Source: Rhodopseudomonas sp.
GTDB lineage: Bacteria; Pseudomonadota; Alphaproteobacteria; Rhizobiales; Xanthobacteraceae
DNA: 64,000 nucleotides
Assembly (NCBI RefSeq): GCF_013377015.1
Contig: NZ_JACABA010000007.1
Span: 121,695 to 185,694 of the forward strand
Direction: 5' to 3'
Shown here piece after piece: positions 8,696-18,297 of this stretch (positions are counted from its first letter, which is position 1; every line of letters begins with the position of its first letter). The translations under genes and the position numbers were made by a program. The notes beneath the pieces were generated by a model. The model made no database searches. It was not told the origin of the DNA and saw nothing but the letters and a program-made list of their open reading frames with translations.

Positions 8696-9688
8696 ATGCA
8701 ACGACGTGATTTCCTCGGGCTGGCGGGCATGGCGGCGCTGAGCGTGGCGCGTCCGGGACATGCCCAGCCCAACCCTGAATTGCCGTTGGTCGGGCTCTTG
8801 GTGCCGCGCAAGCAGGAGCCCGCCAACGATGCTCTGGCGGCGTTGCGCGCGGGCCTGAAAGAAGCGGGCTTCGTCGAAGGGACGAACTACTCACTTGCGA
8901 TGCGCTTTGCAGATGGCGATCTGGATCGGCTGCCATCGCTCGCCAGGGAACTGGGCGCGCTCAAACCGCGGGTGATCGTCGCCTCGTCGACGGCAGCCCG
9001 CACGGTGCGCACCGAGCTTCCGGACATCCCGCTGGTGTTTACCTCGATTTCCGTGGACCCAATCGCCTACGGCTATGCGCAAAGCTATGTAAGGCCCGGA
9101 GGTATGATCACCGGAAACGTAACCAACGCGATGGGAAGCGAGGAAGGCCTTACCGAAAAGCGCATGGACTACCTCAAGGAGCTTGTGCCCGGCCTGACGA
9201 GGCTCGGGATGATCGGCCCCAAGGGTATCTTGTACAAGGCGGAGATGATTGCGCTAAACAAGGTGTCCAGTCAGCTCGGCTTCGAGGTGACGGAATATCC
9301 GATCAACACTCTCGATGATCTGGAAGGCGCCTTCGCGGACGGCGTGCGCGACGCAGTGAGCGCCTTATATATTTCGGGCGAGCCGCTGCTGTTCAACAAC
9401 ATGGCGCGCGTGATGTCGCTGGTCGCGGCGTCGGGAAAGCCTTGCGTCGGTGTCTATCCGGAATTCGGGCGAGCCGGTCTCTTGATGTCCTATGCGAGCG
9501 ACACGCTTGACGGCTTTCGCCATGCCGGCACCTACGTGGCGAAAATCCTGAGGGGCACCAAACCCGGCGATCTGCCGGTCGAGCAGGCCAGTAAATTCAC
9601 CCTGGTCATCAACCTGAAGACCGCCAAAGCGCTCGGCATCACCGTGTCCCCGACCCTGCTGGCGCTTGCCGACGAGGTGATCGAGTGA
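8696..9688 (+). CDS. ABC_sub_bind-family periplasmic binding protein
   Basis: A 330-residue PF04392 protein. ATG 8696 gives the signal MQRRDFLGLAGMAALSVA with cleavage near GHAQ. The longer frame from 8525 would bury it. It is the most divergent copy: the usual PGGNITG loop reads VRPGGMITGNVTNAMGSEEG, and the ligand-pocket half differs from the others. The terminal KFTLVINLKTAKALGITVSP is conserved. It ends 65 bases before the next copy and may be transcribed with it. Ligand unknown. Confidence 0.9.
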   Translation: MQRRDFLGLAGMAALSVARPGHAQPNPELPLVGLLVPRKQEPANDALAALRAGLKEAGFVEGTNYSLAMRFADGDLDRLPSLARELGALKPRVIVASSTAARTVRTELPDIPLVFTSISVDPIAYGYAQSYVRPGGMITGNVTNAMGSEEGLTEKRMDYLKELVPGLTRLGMIGPKGILYKAEMIALNKVSSQLGFEVTEYPINTLDDLEGAFADGVRDAVSALYISGEPLLFNNMARVMSLVAASGKPCVGVYPEFGRAGLLMSYASDTLDGFRHAGTYVAKILRGTKPGDLPVEQASKFTLVINLKTAKALGITVSPTLLALADEVIE

Positions 9689-9753
9689 CCAGACCACCGC
9701 GGATGCATCCGCCGCCACAGCTATCGCGTTAAGTTGCATATATGGGGGCGAAC

Positions 9754-10722
9754 ATGGACCGGCGTGGATTTTTGGCTCTCGTCGGTGGCGCCGTTTCGTG
9801 GCCTTATGCGGCGCGTGCGCAGCAACTCGGCAAGCCCCGCCGCATCGCGCTGATTCATTCCGGCATCCCGGCCGACAAGCTCACCCAGCAGGATGGTCCA
9901 TTCTGGATAAGGCGGTTGTATGCGGAGCTACGCGTCCTCGGTTACGCCGAGGGCGCCAATCTCACCGTCGAGCGCTATTCCGCCGAGGGGCACTCCGATC
10001 GCTTCGCCAGCGTCGCCGCGGCGGTGGTGAGCTCCAATCCCGACGTCATCGTCTCGAACTTCAACGCCCTTGTGAAGGCCATCATGAAGGCGACCGCCAC
10101 GATTCCGATCGTCGGCCTGACCGGCGATCCCGTTTCGGACGGTCTGATTTCAAACCTCGCCCGCCCGGGCGGTAATCTGACCGGCGCCAGCATCGGCGCC
10201 GGCGGCGCCATGGGGTCGAAGCGCTTGCAGATCTTGCGAGAAGCGGTGCCGGCGGCGTCGAACGTCGCGTCGCTGTTCGGGTCGAGCGCCGAGCAGCAGC
10301 GTTCGGGAATCACGCCGGGCGTGAAGATCATCACCGATGTCAACGAAGCCCAACTGCGCGCGACTTTCGCCGAGATGGCCGAGCAAAAGGTCGACGCCGT
10401 GCTGGTGTCCGAAACCGGCAGCTTCCTGGCGCAGCGGACGCTGATCGTCGCCTTGGCCGCGCAGCACCGGCTTCCGGCGATGTATCCCTACCGCGACTAT
10501 GCCGAAGCGGGAGGGCTGATGGCCTACGCGCCCGACCTCGCCGAACTCGCCAAGCGCCTGGCGAGCGACGTCGCGCAGATTTTCAAGGGCGTCAACGCCG
10601 GCGACATCCCGTTCTTCCTGCCGACCAAATTCGATCTGGTGATCAATCTCAAGACCGCGAAACAGCTGGGCCTCACCTTGCCTCCGGCCGTGCTCGATTT
10701 CGCCAGCGAGGTGATCGAGTGA
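9754..10722 (+). CDS. ABC_sub_bind-family periplasmic binding protein
   Basis: A 322-residue PF04392 protein with signal MDRRGFLALVGGAVSWPY and cleavage near ARAQ. The start is placed at 9754 because a GGGGG run lies five bases upstream. An in-frame ATG at 9742 is the alternative. The landmarks are YAEGANLTVERYSAEG, TGDPVSDGLISNLARPGGNLTG and KFDLVINLKTAKQLGLTLPP. It is convergent with the last copy of the array, 52 bases away. Ligand unknown. Confidence 0.92.
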   Translation: MDRRGFLALVGGAVSWPYAARAQQLGKPRRIALIHSGIPADKLTQQDGPFWIRRLYAELRVLGYAEGANLTVERYSAEGHSDRFASVAAAVVSSNPDVIVSNFNALVKAIMKATATIPIVGLTGDPVSDGLISNLARPGGNLTGASIGAGGAMGSKRLQILREAVPAASNVASLFGSSAEQQRSGITPGVKIITDVNEAQLRATFAEMAEQKVDAVLVSETGSFLAQRTLIVALAAQHRLPAMYPYRDYAEAGGLMAYAPDLAELAKRLASDVAQIFKGVNAGDIPFFLPTKFDLVINLKTAKQLGLTLPPAVLDFASEVIE

Positions 10723-10774
10723 TCGCGGCGCTGGTCAGGTCGCGATGCCTGAAAGGACGCTGACCTTGTTTGTC

Positions 10775-11788
10775 TCACTCGATCACATTGTCGGCGCTGG
10801 CCAATAGCGTCGCCGGCACCGTCAGGCCGAGCGCCTTCGCGGTCTTCACATTTACCGACAATTCGAACTTGGTATTCTGGAAATACGGAATTTCCCCCGG
10901 GCTGACGCCGCGCAAAATGGCGTCGATGTCGGCGGCGACGCGCTTGTTCAATCCGGCGAGGTCGAACGAATAGGCGATCAGCCCGCCCACTTCGACCGAC
11001 TCGGTGAACGCGTACATCGCCGGCAACCCGGTCGTGGCGATCCGTTTCACGATCAATTCGCGGTGCGCCAGCGCATCCGGAAGATCGGCGACCATGATGG
11101 CATTGGCGCCGCTGCTGACGGCCTGCTCGATCGCGGCCGCGAACACGGCTTCGCTGACCGGAAATTCGAACAGCACCTCGGCCAGCGGCACGCCGGCGGC
11201 GCCGGCCGCCGCCCGCATCGCCGCACCCTGGACGGCCTCCCACACCAGCCGGGCGGTGATGAAGGCGAGCTTGCCGAGACCGGGAAAGATTTCCCGCAGC
11301 AATTCGATCCGCTTGCCGTGAATCCCCGGACCGGTATCGACGCTGACGCCGGTGATGTTGCCGCCGGGCCGCGCCAGGCTCTGCACCAGGCCGATCGCGA
11401 TCGGATCGCCGGTCAGGCCGACGATCGGAATCGTCGCGGTCTGCGCCTTGAAGAACTGCGTTCCCGCGCCGACCACATAGACCACGTCCGGATTGCTGCG
11501 CACCACCTCCGCCACCAGCGCCGCGGCGCCGGCGACGTTGCGCTCGCGGCCGTAGCGCTCGACCGCGAGGGTCTGTCCTTCGACCCGGCCCAGCCGCCGC
11601 AGCTCGGCGAACAGCGCCCGGTAGTAGCGGTTCTCGCTCTGCTCGGTCATCAGCGACGACGGCTCCGACAGGCTGAAGATCGCCAGCCGCGGGATCTTGC
11701 CCGCCGGCTGGGCCGGCGCGGCGGCCGGCTGGATGAGCAACAAGGCCGCAACCGCCGATGTGCCGGCCAGAAATTCCCGCCGCTGCAT
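10775..11788 (-). CDS. ABC_sub_bind-family periplasmic binding protein, reverse orientation
   Basis: A 337-residue PF04392 protein and the only intact array member on the minus strand. ATG 11788 follows a GGGGGGAT ribosome site and gives the signal MQRREFLAGTSAVAALLL with cleavage near APAQ. The landmarks are VEGQTLAVERYGRE, LTGDPIAIGLVQSLARPGGNITG and KFELSVNVKTAKALGLTVPA. Its last codons match the reverse-strand scrap at 8222. It is divergent from the membrane cyclase gene, sharing about 200 bases of upstream DNA. Ligand unknown. Confidence 0.92.
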   Translation of the reverse strand: MQRREFLAGTSAVAALLLIQPAAAPAQPAGKIPRLAIFSLSEPSSLMTEQSENRYYRALFAELRRLGRVEGQTLAVERYGRERNVAGAAALVAEVVRSNPDVVYVVGAGTQFFKAQTATIPIVGLTGDPIAIGLVQSLARPGGNITGVSVDTGPGIHGKRIELLREIFPGLGKLAFITARLVWEAVQGAAMRAAAGAAGVPLAEVLFEFPVSEAVFAAAIEQAVSSGANAIMVADLPDALAHRELIVKRIATTGLPAMYAFTESVEVGGLIAYSFDLAGLNKRVAADIDAILRGVSPGEIPYFQNTKFELSVNVKTAKALGLTVPATLLASADNVIE

Positions 11789-11985
11789 CCGATCCCCCCG
11801 CCGCCGCAGATCGAGTTGACATCGCCGCACGGAGCGCCGAACTTTCGTCCCGTGCAGCCGAAATCTCTCACTCTTTCGACGAGAAAATCAATCATGAGAT
11901 GGCGCGCCCCGATCGGGCCATTCGCCGCGTCCGTCCGGGCAACGTCGTCGGCGTGTCCGGATGCGGCGCGCATGGAGACGATCCG

Positions 11986-13770
11986 GTGAGCGAGGACCCG
12001 GCGGTGCCGCCGCGCCGGCCGCGGCGCTCGCTGTTCGTCAAATACTTCGTCACGCTGTTCGTCGCGGTGGTGCTGCCGCTGCTGCTCGGCGCGGCCAGCG
12101 AGACCTGGTTCGGCTACCGCGACCAGCGCGAGACGCTGGGCGAATTGCTGCGCGCGGAATCGCGCGCCGCCGCCGGCCGGATCCAGACCTTCATCGACGG
12201 CATCCGCGATCAGCTCGGCTGGGTGGTACAGCTGCCGTGGACCGACGGCGACGACGAGCGGCACCGGATCGACGCGCTGCGGCTGTTGCGCCAGGTGCCG
12301 GCGATTTCCGCGATCACGCTGATCGACGAGCGCGGCGTCGAGCGCGCCTACATCTCGCGGCTCGGGCTGAATCGGCTCGGCCGTGGCGCCGACCTGTCCG
12401 CAGACCCCGCGTTTCTCGGCGCCCGCGCCGCCAAAGTCTGGATCGGACCGGTGCGTTATGAGCGGGATTCCGAGCCCTATATGACCATCGCGGTAGCCGG
12501 CAATCGCGCCGCCGCGGGGGTCGCGGTGGCCGACATCAACCTCAAGCTGATCTGGGACGTGATCGCCGCGATCAAGATCGGCGACTCCGGCCTCGCCTTC
12601 GTGATCGACGATTCCGGCCGGCTGATCGCGCATCCCGATATCAGCCTGGTACTGCGCGGCGTGGCCGCCTCCGAGGCGTTCGCCCGGCTGCGTTCGGCGG
12701 TCGCCGCGGCGAATGGCAAGGCGGTGGTGACCAGCGCCGCCGACGGCCAATCGGTGATCGCGATCTCGGCGCCGGCGGCCGGTGTCGGCTGGACCGTGAT
12801 CGCGCAACAGCCGGTGGCCGAGGCGTTCGCGCCGATCCGCGCGGCGCTGTGGCGCGCGCTGGCGCTGATCGCGGTCGGCGCGCTATTCGCGCTGGCGCTG
12901 GCATATTGGCTGGCGAACCGGATGTCCGGGCCGATCCGGCAGCTCGAGGACGGCGTGACGCGAGTCGGCGCCGGGCAGTTCGAGCACCGGATCTCGATCT
13001 CAAGCGGCGACGAACTCGAACAGCTGGCCAACCGCTTCAACGAGATGGCGGGTGAACTCGCGGTGTCGAAGGAGAAATCCGAACGCATCAGTCGGCTGAA
13101 GCGATTTCTCGCCCCGCAGGTGGCCGAACTGCTCGAACATTCCGGGAACCAGGCGCTGCTCGGCGGCCAGCGCCGCGAGGTGGTGGCGATTTTCGGCGAT
13201 CTGCGCGGCTTCACGGCGTTTTCCGCGCATGCCGAGCCGGAGACGATCATGCGGGTGCTCGGCGAATATTACGAGGCGCTCGGCGCGGTGATCACCCGCC
13301 ATGAGGCCACCCTGACCGGCTTTGCCGGCGACGGGCTGATGGTGCTGGTGAACGCGCCGGTGGAGTGCGACGAGCCGGCGATCCGCGGGTTGCGGTTGGC
13401 GATCGAGATGCAGACGGCGGTGCAGGCGCTGATCCAGCGCTGGCGCGCCGAGGGTCATGCGATCGGCTTCGGAGTCGGCGCGGCGATGGGGCCGGCCACC
13501 GTCGGCACCGTCGGCTATGAGGGCCGCACCGACTACACGGCGATCGGCAGCGTGATCAATCTGGCGTCGCGGCTGTGCGGCTCCGCGGTCGACGCCCAGG
13601 TGCTGATCGATCCGGTGCTGGCGGAGGCGGCGCGCGGCATCGTCCCGGTGCAATCGCTCGGCGCGCGTCCGATCAAGGGCTACGACAGCCCCCTTCCCGT
13701 GTTCGCGGTGGGTTCCGATTCCATCCGCACCGCGCCGCGATTGGGCATTGCCTCGAAGGCTGCCAGCTAA
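11986..13770 (+). CDS. Class III adenylate/guanylate cyclase with Cache and HAMP domains
   Basis: A membrane receptor cyclase of 594 residues. The order is a basic N-terminus, a transmembrane helix (LFVKYFVTLFVAVVLPLLL), a periplasmic dCache-type sensor to about residue 285, a second helix (ALIAVGALFALALAYWLA), a HAMP linker, and a cyclase domain from EVVAIFGDLRGFTAFS. The two metal Asp residues are in FGDLRGF and GFAGDGLMV, and YTAIGSVINLASRLC closes the core. The product is probably cAMP. Base specificity was not determined. GTG 11986 with GGAGA upstream is the chosen start. The frame runs further upstream but would overlap the divergent gene. Two Crp-type regulators near 56-58 kb are possible readers, but both are of a type that need not bind cAMP. 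Confidence 0.9.
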   Translation: MSEDPAVPPRRPRRSLFVKYFVTLFVAVVLPLLLGAASETWFGYRDQRETLGELLRAESRAAAGRIQTFIDGIRDQLGWVVQLPWTDGDDERHRIDALRLLRQVPAISAITLIDERGVERAYISRLGLNRLGRGADLSADPAFLGARAAKVWIGPVRYERDSEPYMTIAVAGNRAAAGVAVADINLKLIWDVIAAIKIGDSGLAFVIDDSGRLIAHPDISLVLRGVAASEAFARLRSAVAAANGKAVVTSAADGQSVIAISAPAAGVGWTVIAQQPVAEAFAPIRAALWRALALIAVGALFALALAYWLANRMSGPIRQLEDGVTRVGAGQFEHRISISSGDELEQLANRFNEMAGELAVSKEKSERISRLKRFLAPQVAELLEHSGNQALLGGQRREVVAIFGDLRGFTAFSAHAEPETIMRVLGEYYEALGAVITRHEATLTGFAGDGLMVLVNAPVECDEPAIRGLRLAIEMQTAVQALIQRWRAEGHAIGFGVGAAMGPATVGTVGYEGRTDYTAIGSVINLASRLCGSAVDAQVLIDPVLAEAARGIVPVQSLGARPIKGYDSPLPVFAVGSDSIRTAPRLGIASKAAS

Positions 13771-13958
13771 TGATCAGCAAGACCTTGCATGCCGGCGACT
13801 GCGCCGAGGCCGCGAATTGCCGTAGCCTACCCCCGGGATCGATCGCCGATTTCACGCCCGATTAACTACCTGTTCAAAATGTCGGTAGCTATTTGGAAGT
13901 TGTTTGCCTTCGCCATGCAAGCAAAGAGTGCAATGGATTACAGGCGTGTTGTGGAATT

Positions 13959-15029
13959 GTGAAATTGCCAAACAATCAAGAACCATCGGGCAGGAACGAA
14001 TTCAACGTATCGGCAGCCGATCCGGCAGAATTCGCGCGGGTGCAACGCGAATTGACGGAGGCCAAACAAAGCCTCAAGACGCTGTATGCCGCGCTCGACA
14101 ACGTCGACAGTGGCCTGCTTGTGCTCAACGACGAACTGCGCGCCGTCTACAGCAATCCGGTGCTGCACGTGATGTTTCGAGCCAACTCCTCCGCGGAGAT
14201 TCGGGAAACCAAGCCGCTTTACGCCGACATGCTGACGGCGTCCGCCCAGGCGGTCGCCGTCAATCTGGATGACTACGTCGCGCGTCGGCTGGCGTGGGTG
14301 CGATCCGGGGATAACAAGCCGATGGATCTGACGATGGCCGACGGCAAGGTGCTGCGGTGTCATTTGGCCATCCTGCCCGGCGGCGGTCGCATGCTGATCT
14401 ACAGCGATGTCACCGACATCGTGCGCAATGCCGAGGACCTGGAGCGGCTGGCGACGACGGATGGAATGACGGGCATCTACAATCGCCGGCACTTCCTGAC
14501 CCTGGCGGATCGTGAATGGACCAGAACCCGCCGCTATGGCCGACCGCTCTCGTTCCTGATGATCGACATCGACAATTTCAAATCGATCAATGACAGTTTC
14601 GGCCACCAGATCGGCGACGAAATGATCGTTCATCTGGCCAATCTCGCCAGCGGATGCAAGCGCAACTGCGACGTTCTGGCGCGCATCGGCGGCGAGGAAT
14701 TTGCGCTGCTGATGCCGGATACCGATTTGCCGCAGGCGCAAGCCGCAGCGGAGCGATTGCGCCGTGACGTGGCCGCCAGTTCGCTGGTTGCGGCCCCGCA
14801 TTCGATTCCCGCCACCGTCAGCATCGGCGTGGCCACTTCGGAACGAGCGATGAACGACGTCTCGGACCTGATGAAGGCAGCCGATCAAGCCCTCTACGAT
14901 GCAAAGCGCGCCGGTCGCAATCGGGTGAATTGTTGCATCTCGCGCGATGCCACGCCGAGCATCGCAGACCCGTGTCACGACACCTCGCTCGACGCGGCGA
15001 GCACCTATGTGCGCTTGCTGATTGAGTGA
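13959..15029 (+). CDS. PAS-GGDEF diguanylate cyclase
   Basis: A soluble cyclic di-GMP synthase of about 356 residues. A short coiled segment (FARVQRELTEAKQSLKTLYA) leads into a PAS-like domain (ALDNVDSGLLVLNDELRAVY), then a GGDEF domain with DGMTGIYNRRHF, MIDIDNFKSINDSFGH and an intact IGGEEF (GGEEF from residue 244). There is no EAL domain. The start is uncertain. A TTG at 13893 gives a longer Cys-rich leader, and GTG 13959 is taken here because the family-like region begins soon after. Asn in the second half of the PAS region gives no ligand clue. It stands alone. Confidence 0.85.
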   Translation: MKLPNNQEPSGRNEFNVSAADPAEFARVQRELTEAKQSLKTLYAALDNVDSGLLVLNDELRAVYSNPVLHVMFRANSSAEIRETKPLYADMLTASAQAVAVNLDDYVARRLAWVRSGDNKPMDLTMADGKVLRCHLAILPGGGRMLIYSDVTDIVRNAEDLERLATTDGMTGIYNRRHFLTLADREWTRTRRYGRPLSFLMIDIDNFKSINDSFGHQIGDEMIVHLANLASGCKRNCDVLARIGGEEFALLMPDTDLPQAQAAAERLRRDVAASSLVAAPHSIPATVSIGVATSERAMNDVSDLMKAADQALYDAKRAGRNRVNCCISRDATPSIADPCHDTSLDAASTYVRLLIE

Positions 15030-15138
15030 ATAGAGCTGTCGCGGCCGGTTACGGCACGTCGCGTCGTCAAACTGAGCCGCGAAAATTCGCCGCAAGGCAA
15101 CTCCCACACCAATCAAGCACGCCTGATCAATCCACGGC

Positions 15139-16062
15139 TTATCGCTGCGGCTGCGCGGCAGGCGTTGCCAGACCGCCGGTCGGCGGCGTCGCCTCAGCGG
15201 TCTTGGTCGGCTTGTCCGACTTCGCCGCCGGTTCGGCTTCCGACGTCGCGCTGACGAAGCGATCCTGCAGCGGCTTGGTTGCGGCCGTGGCGACCGACCG
15301 GGCCGGCGCGCCGGCCGGCGGCAGCAGGTCGGCGATGGTGTCGGTGGTGATCAGATTGGTCAGCCGCAATTCCTGCCACGACAATTCATGCAGCTCTTCC
15401 CATGGCGGCACATTGAGCGCCAGCGATAGCAGGTCGCCGGTGCCGCCCATGTCGAAGGTGTATTTGGCCAGTCGGCCGATATCGCGCTCGACGATCATCA
15501 TGTCCTGCGCGGTGTAGCTCGCGGCGCGGGCGTCGTCGGCGCGGTCGCCCATCCAGATCTGATGCACCCGGACATGGGCCGCGTCCGGCACGTAGCGGGC
15601 ATGGCCCGCCAGCAGCAAGAACACGCACATCGATTCACAATAGGCTTCTGGCGCGATCGATGTCCTTGTTCCCGCCGGGGTGCGGTTTTCGGCGCTAATG
15701 CCGACCGTGGTCGACAGCCCGAGCTGGCGCCAACGCCGCCCGAGCGCGATGGCGTCGTTGACTGAGCCGCCGCTGGAATCCAGCACCACAGCCGCGCCGT
15801 CGAGCTGCCGACCGCGCGCGAAGTCGTCGAAATCCTTTGGGGTGTCGGCGGTGACGATGCCGACCGCGCCGATCCAGCCGCGGCAATCCGGCTCGCAGGC
15901 GATCCAGCTGAACCGCATCGGCAATTTGCGCTCTTCGAGACTGCCCCCGGCCCGCGCCGACCCGGTCCAGCCGGAACCGATTGAGCCTGCGACAACGACG
16001 CAAACCGCTGCGACGCGAAACAGCGTCGGTCCGACGGCTCTGGGCGAAATGTCTCGTCTCAC
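15139..16062 (-). CDS. Secreted ClpP/crotonase-like protein (COG3904 type)
   Basis: A 307-residue exported protein with signal peptide (TLFRVAAVCVVVAGSIGSG) and cleavage near ARAG. The core resembles the ClpP-like family of predicted periplasmic proteins: GAAVVLDSSGGSVNDAIALGR is the SGGS-type nucleophile-side loop, and CESMCVFLLLAGHARYVP has the second motif with a possible catalytic Ser in ESMC. The C-terminal 60 residues are Ala/Lys/Thr/Pro-rich. Whether it is a protease is not shown. The start is GTG 16062 with AAGGA upstream. No operon partner is visible. Confidence 0.8.
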   Translation of the reverse strand: MRRDISPRAVGPTLFRVAAVCVVVAGSIGSGWTGSARAGGSLEERKLPMRFSWIACEPDCRGWIGAVGIVTADTPKDFDDFARGRQLDGAAVVLDSSGGSVNDAIALGRRWRQLGLSTTVGISAENRTPAGTRTSIAPEAYCESMCVFLLLAGHARYVPDAAHVRVHQIWMGDRADDARAASYTAQDMMIVERDIGRLAKYTFDMGGTGDLLSLALNVPPWEELHELSWQELRLTNLITTDTIADLLPPAGAPARSVATAATKPLQDRFVSATSEAEPAAKSDKPTKTAEATPPTGGLATPAAQPQR

Positions 16063-16278
16063 CTTGGTTCCTTGTTCTACCCGGCACGGGCAGCGATCAC
16101 GGTCCCCAGTTCAACTCAGCGATTCTGTCATCCATCCGTTATCCATTCGTTATCAAACGGTAACTTCGGTCGCCTGCGGCCGTCTACAAGACTCTTGCTG
16201 CACCGCCCGCGCGAAAATGCGATATTTTGCCAAGTGTGGCGCAAATGCCGACCTTGCGATGTTCCCTGCGAGGGAACG

Positions 16279-16644
16279 ATGCAAATCACTGCTCGCGATT
16301 TTGGCAACCCGCCCATGAACCATTCAAATATCTGTCCGGATTGCGCGCGCCTCCTGCTCCGCGGTCCGCGCAATGCAGGACGCGGCATGATCTGGCTGTA
16401 CCGCCACACGCTGTCGCCGCTGGTCGGCGCCAATTGCCGGCATCTGCCGACCTGTTCGGTTTACGGGGATGAGGCGATCGAGCGATTCGGATTGTGGCGC
16501 GGCGGCTGGATGACGCTGGCACGGCTGCTGCGCTGCAATCCGTGGGGAACCTCCGGGATCGACAATGTGCCGCTCACGCCGCCGCCCGGCGCGCGCTGGT
16601 ACCTGCCGTGGCGCTACGGCCGTTGGCGCGGCGTCAACAATTAG
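16279..16644 (+). CDS. yidD: Membrane protein insertion efficiency factor YidD
   Basis: A small (121 residue) cysteine-containing protein of the YidD/UPF0161 family, which helps YidC and Sec insert membrane proteins. The core is GMIWLYRHTLSPLVGANCRHLPTCSVYGDEAIERFG with a following RLLRCNPWG motif. The three conserved Cys are present. The N-terminus carries an extra CPDCAR pair ahead of the usual core. ATG 16279 has AGGG upstream, and ATG 16315 is an alternative. It is not in the usual rpmH-rnpA-yidD-yidC cluster. Its stop codon overlaps the end of an IS remnant, so the last residues may have been altered by that insertion. Confidence 0.9.
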   Translation: MQITARDFGNPPMNHSNICPDCARLLLRGPRNAGRGMIWLYRHTLSPLVGANCRHLPTCSVYGDEAIERFGLWRGGWMTLARLLRCNPWGTSGIDNVPLTPPPGARWYLPWRYGRWRGVNN

Positions 16645-16722
16645 GGCGTGGACTCGTTAGCGCGTAGCCAAGCGGATTGATGCGAGTTTGACGAACGCCA
16701 GATATTGGCTGCGGACATATCG
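16641..16722 (-). mobile_element. IS5-type transposase 3' remnant
   Basis: On the minus strand this reads AANIWRSSNSHQSA-like frames and, at DNA level, closely matches the fragment at 26041-26154 (CTGGCGTTCGTCAAACTCGC is shared). It has small deletions that break the frame. It represents the C-terminal LAFVKLASIR...RANEST end of a transposase. The rest of the element is gone. It lies immediately beside yidD and next to the secreted protein gene at 16774. Confidence 0.65.
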
Positions 16723-16773
16723 AAATCAAAAAAGACCAAAAGAGAGGCCGAGACGAGAAGCACCGCGGCTCAA

Positions 16774-18033
16774 CTACGGAAGTCCACTTGTCACCGTAAA
16801 GGGATTAAACCCACGTTCCGCTAGGGCAGCCCACGAAGCTGCGCCAAGATGTGACAATCGGAAATAGAGTCGCGGCTTGGTCGGATCGGTGTCCAACACG
16901 AACCCGGTCGGTAACTCGCGGACAGTTGTGGCATAGAACCCACCATCCGGCGACCTCTGGGATTCGATTACAGCGATCAACGAGTTTGCCCTCCCAGTCC
17001 TGCCGAGCAATTTCATTAACAGAGCCATTTGGCCCGTCCCTTCGGTCCACACACCGTCTCGGTCTTCACCGTAAGAAAAGCCGCCGTCGACACTCATTCG
17101 CTGTTCGGCGGTCGTAATTGCCGATGCAAATTTCTCGACCGCTCCGTGGAGCGCTATTAAAGGCCAGACCTGAGCATCGAGAGCCAAAATCGGATTGTGG
17201 GTGACGCCGTCTTCAGCGGTCCCTGCAGCGAAACAGGCGCATGCCGGATTCCACATCGTATTTACGAAGTACTCAGCAACCGTTGCCTTATCACGCCAGC
17301 GCGAATCCCCTGTACGGATCGCAAGAAGGCCAAACGCGGCAGCAAGGTCAGTATTATGTTCAGTCGATTTCCACGTCCGCACTTCCGGCGTCGGTTCGTG
17401 CCCAAACGTACCGCCCGTGAAACCGCCAGTACCGCGCGTATCGGCCCATTGCGCGACCCAGGCGCCAAGCCGTGCTGCACCATCGCGGAACCGAGAGCCG
17501 GCGTTCACATCATCAAGCGACAGCAACGCTAACATGGCCCATGCCATGTTACCATTGTCGCTGCCCACCTGATATCGATCCTCTAACCATTTGTTCTGAG
17601 CATTGTCCCACCACCCCGGAAGTTTGACGGGGCCATTCGCCACCACACCCGCGGCGTAAGCGTTCCGGAGCCGTCCATCATGCCAGGTGCGGTCGTTATC
17701 GATGGCCCAGAGAAGCGCCGAGCCAATCCGATACGCTTTGTCTTGCTCACCGCAACCGACCAACGCGATGGCGGCTACCGCATTGTCATAGAGGTAGGCG
17801 GCGCCATGCAGAGGCCCCGATTCGACGTTCGGATAGCTGGGTAGAAACAACGGCCCTGATGGCGGTGCCTTATCAATCAGACCAGCGAGGTATCCGCACG
17901 CTGACGCGTTTGGCGCCGCTGAAGCCTGTAGTGGAGCGGCGGCCACAATGAATGTGAAAGTCGTGACTATCCAGGTGTGAAGGCAGTGCCCGCGATAACG
18001 GTAGAAGCAATAAGCAATTGGTTCCGGTAGCAT
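16774..18033 (-). CDS. Secreted protein, six-hairpin glycosidase-like
   Basis: A 419-residue exported protein with signal (TWIVTTFTFIVAAAPLQASA). The body has repeated helical hairpin segments with conserved aromatic and acidic turns (YPNVESGPLHGAAYLYDNA, WWDNAQNKWLEDRY, GNMAWAMLALLSL, STEHNTDLAAAFGLLA, VTHNPILALDAQVWPL, EGTGQMALLM). This pattern is that of an (alpha/alpha)6 barrel such as glycoside hydrolases or related polysaccharide enzymes. I cannot name the substrate. Codon use is visibly less GC3-biased than in adjacent genes. With the IS remnant next to its 3' end, this suggests acquisition by transfer. No sugar transporter lies nearby. Confidence 0.7.
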   Translation of the reverse strand: MLPEPIAYCFYRYRGHCLHTWIVTTFTFIVAAAPLQASAAPNASACGYLAGLIDKAPPSGPLFLPSYPNVESGPLHGAAYLYDNAVAAIALVGCGEQDKAYRIGSALLWAIDNDRTWHDGRLRNAYAAGVVANGPVKLPGWWDNAQNKWLEDRYQVGSDNGNMAWAMLALLSLDDVNAGSRFRDGAARLGAWVAQWADTRGTGGFTGGTFGHEPTPEVRTWKSTEHNTDLAAAFGLLAIRTGDSRWRDKATVAEYFVNTMWNPACACFAAGTAEDGVTHNPILALDAQVWPLIALHGAVEKFASAITTAEQRMSVDGGFSYGEDRDGVWTEGTGQMALLMKLLGRTGRANSLIAVIESQRSPDGGFYATTVRELPTGFVLDTDPTKPRLYFRLSHLGAASWAALAERGFNPFTVTSGLP

Positions 18034-18297
18034 TTCGCTGCCTCTCGCGCCTTTTCAACCAAGATAGGCTTTGGAACATCCGGAAGAAAGCAGGTCAGAA
18101 TCGAGTAGAAGCATCGGGCCTTCATCTTCAATGGCAGTTTATGGCACACAACGTCATTTCGCTGTTCTGCAGCAATATGTCGGCCATCGGGGCACAGCGG
18201 ACTCTGGCGCGGCGTCAATGGGCCGGATCAGACTTGGGACCAAAGCGCGCACCGGTGAATCGAACGCCGATCGTTGCAGGCCCGCCGGGTTCCGCGC
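18034..18297. repeat. Intergenic DNA with interspersed repeat
   Basis: No gene is supported. The stretch around 18170-18240 (GCAGCAATATGTCGGCCATCG onward) resembles a repeat that often produces spurious ORFs beginning MSAIG in Bradyrhizobium-type genomes, by recollection. The rest is leader of the gene at 16774 and the tail of the hydrolase at 18298. Confidence 0.4.
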
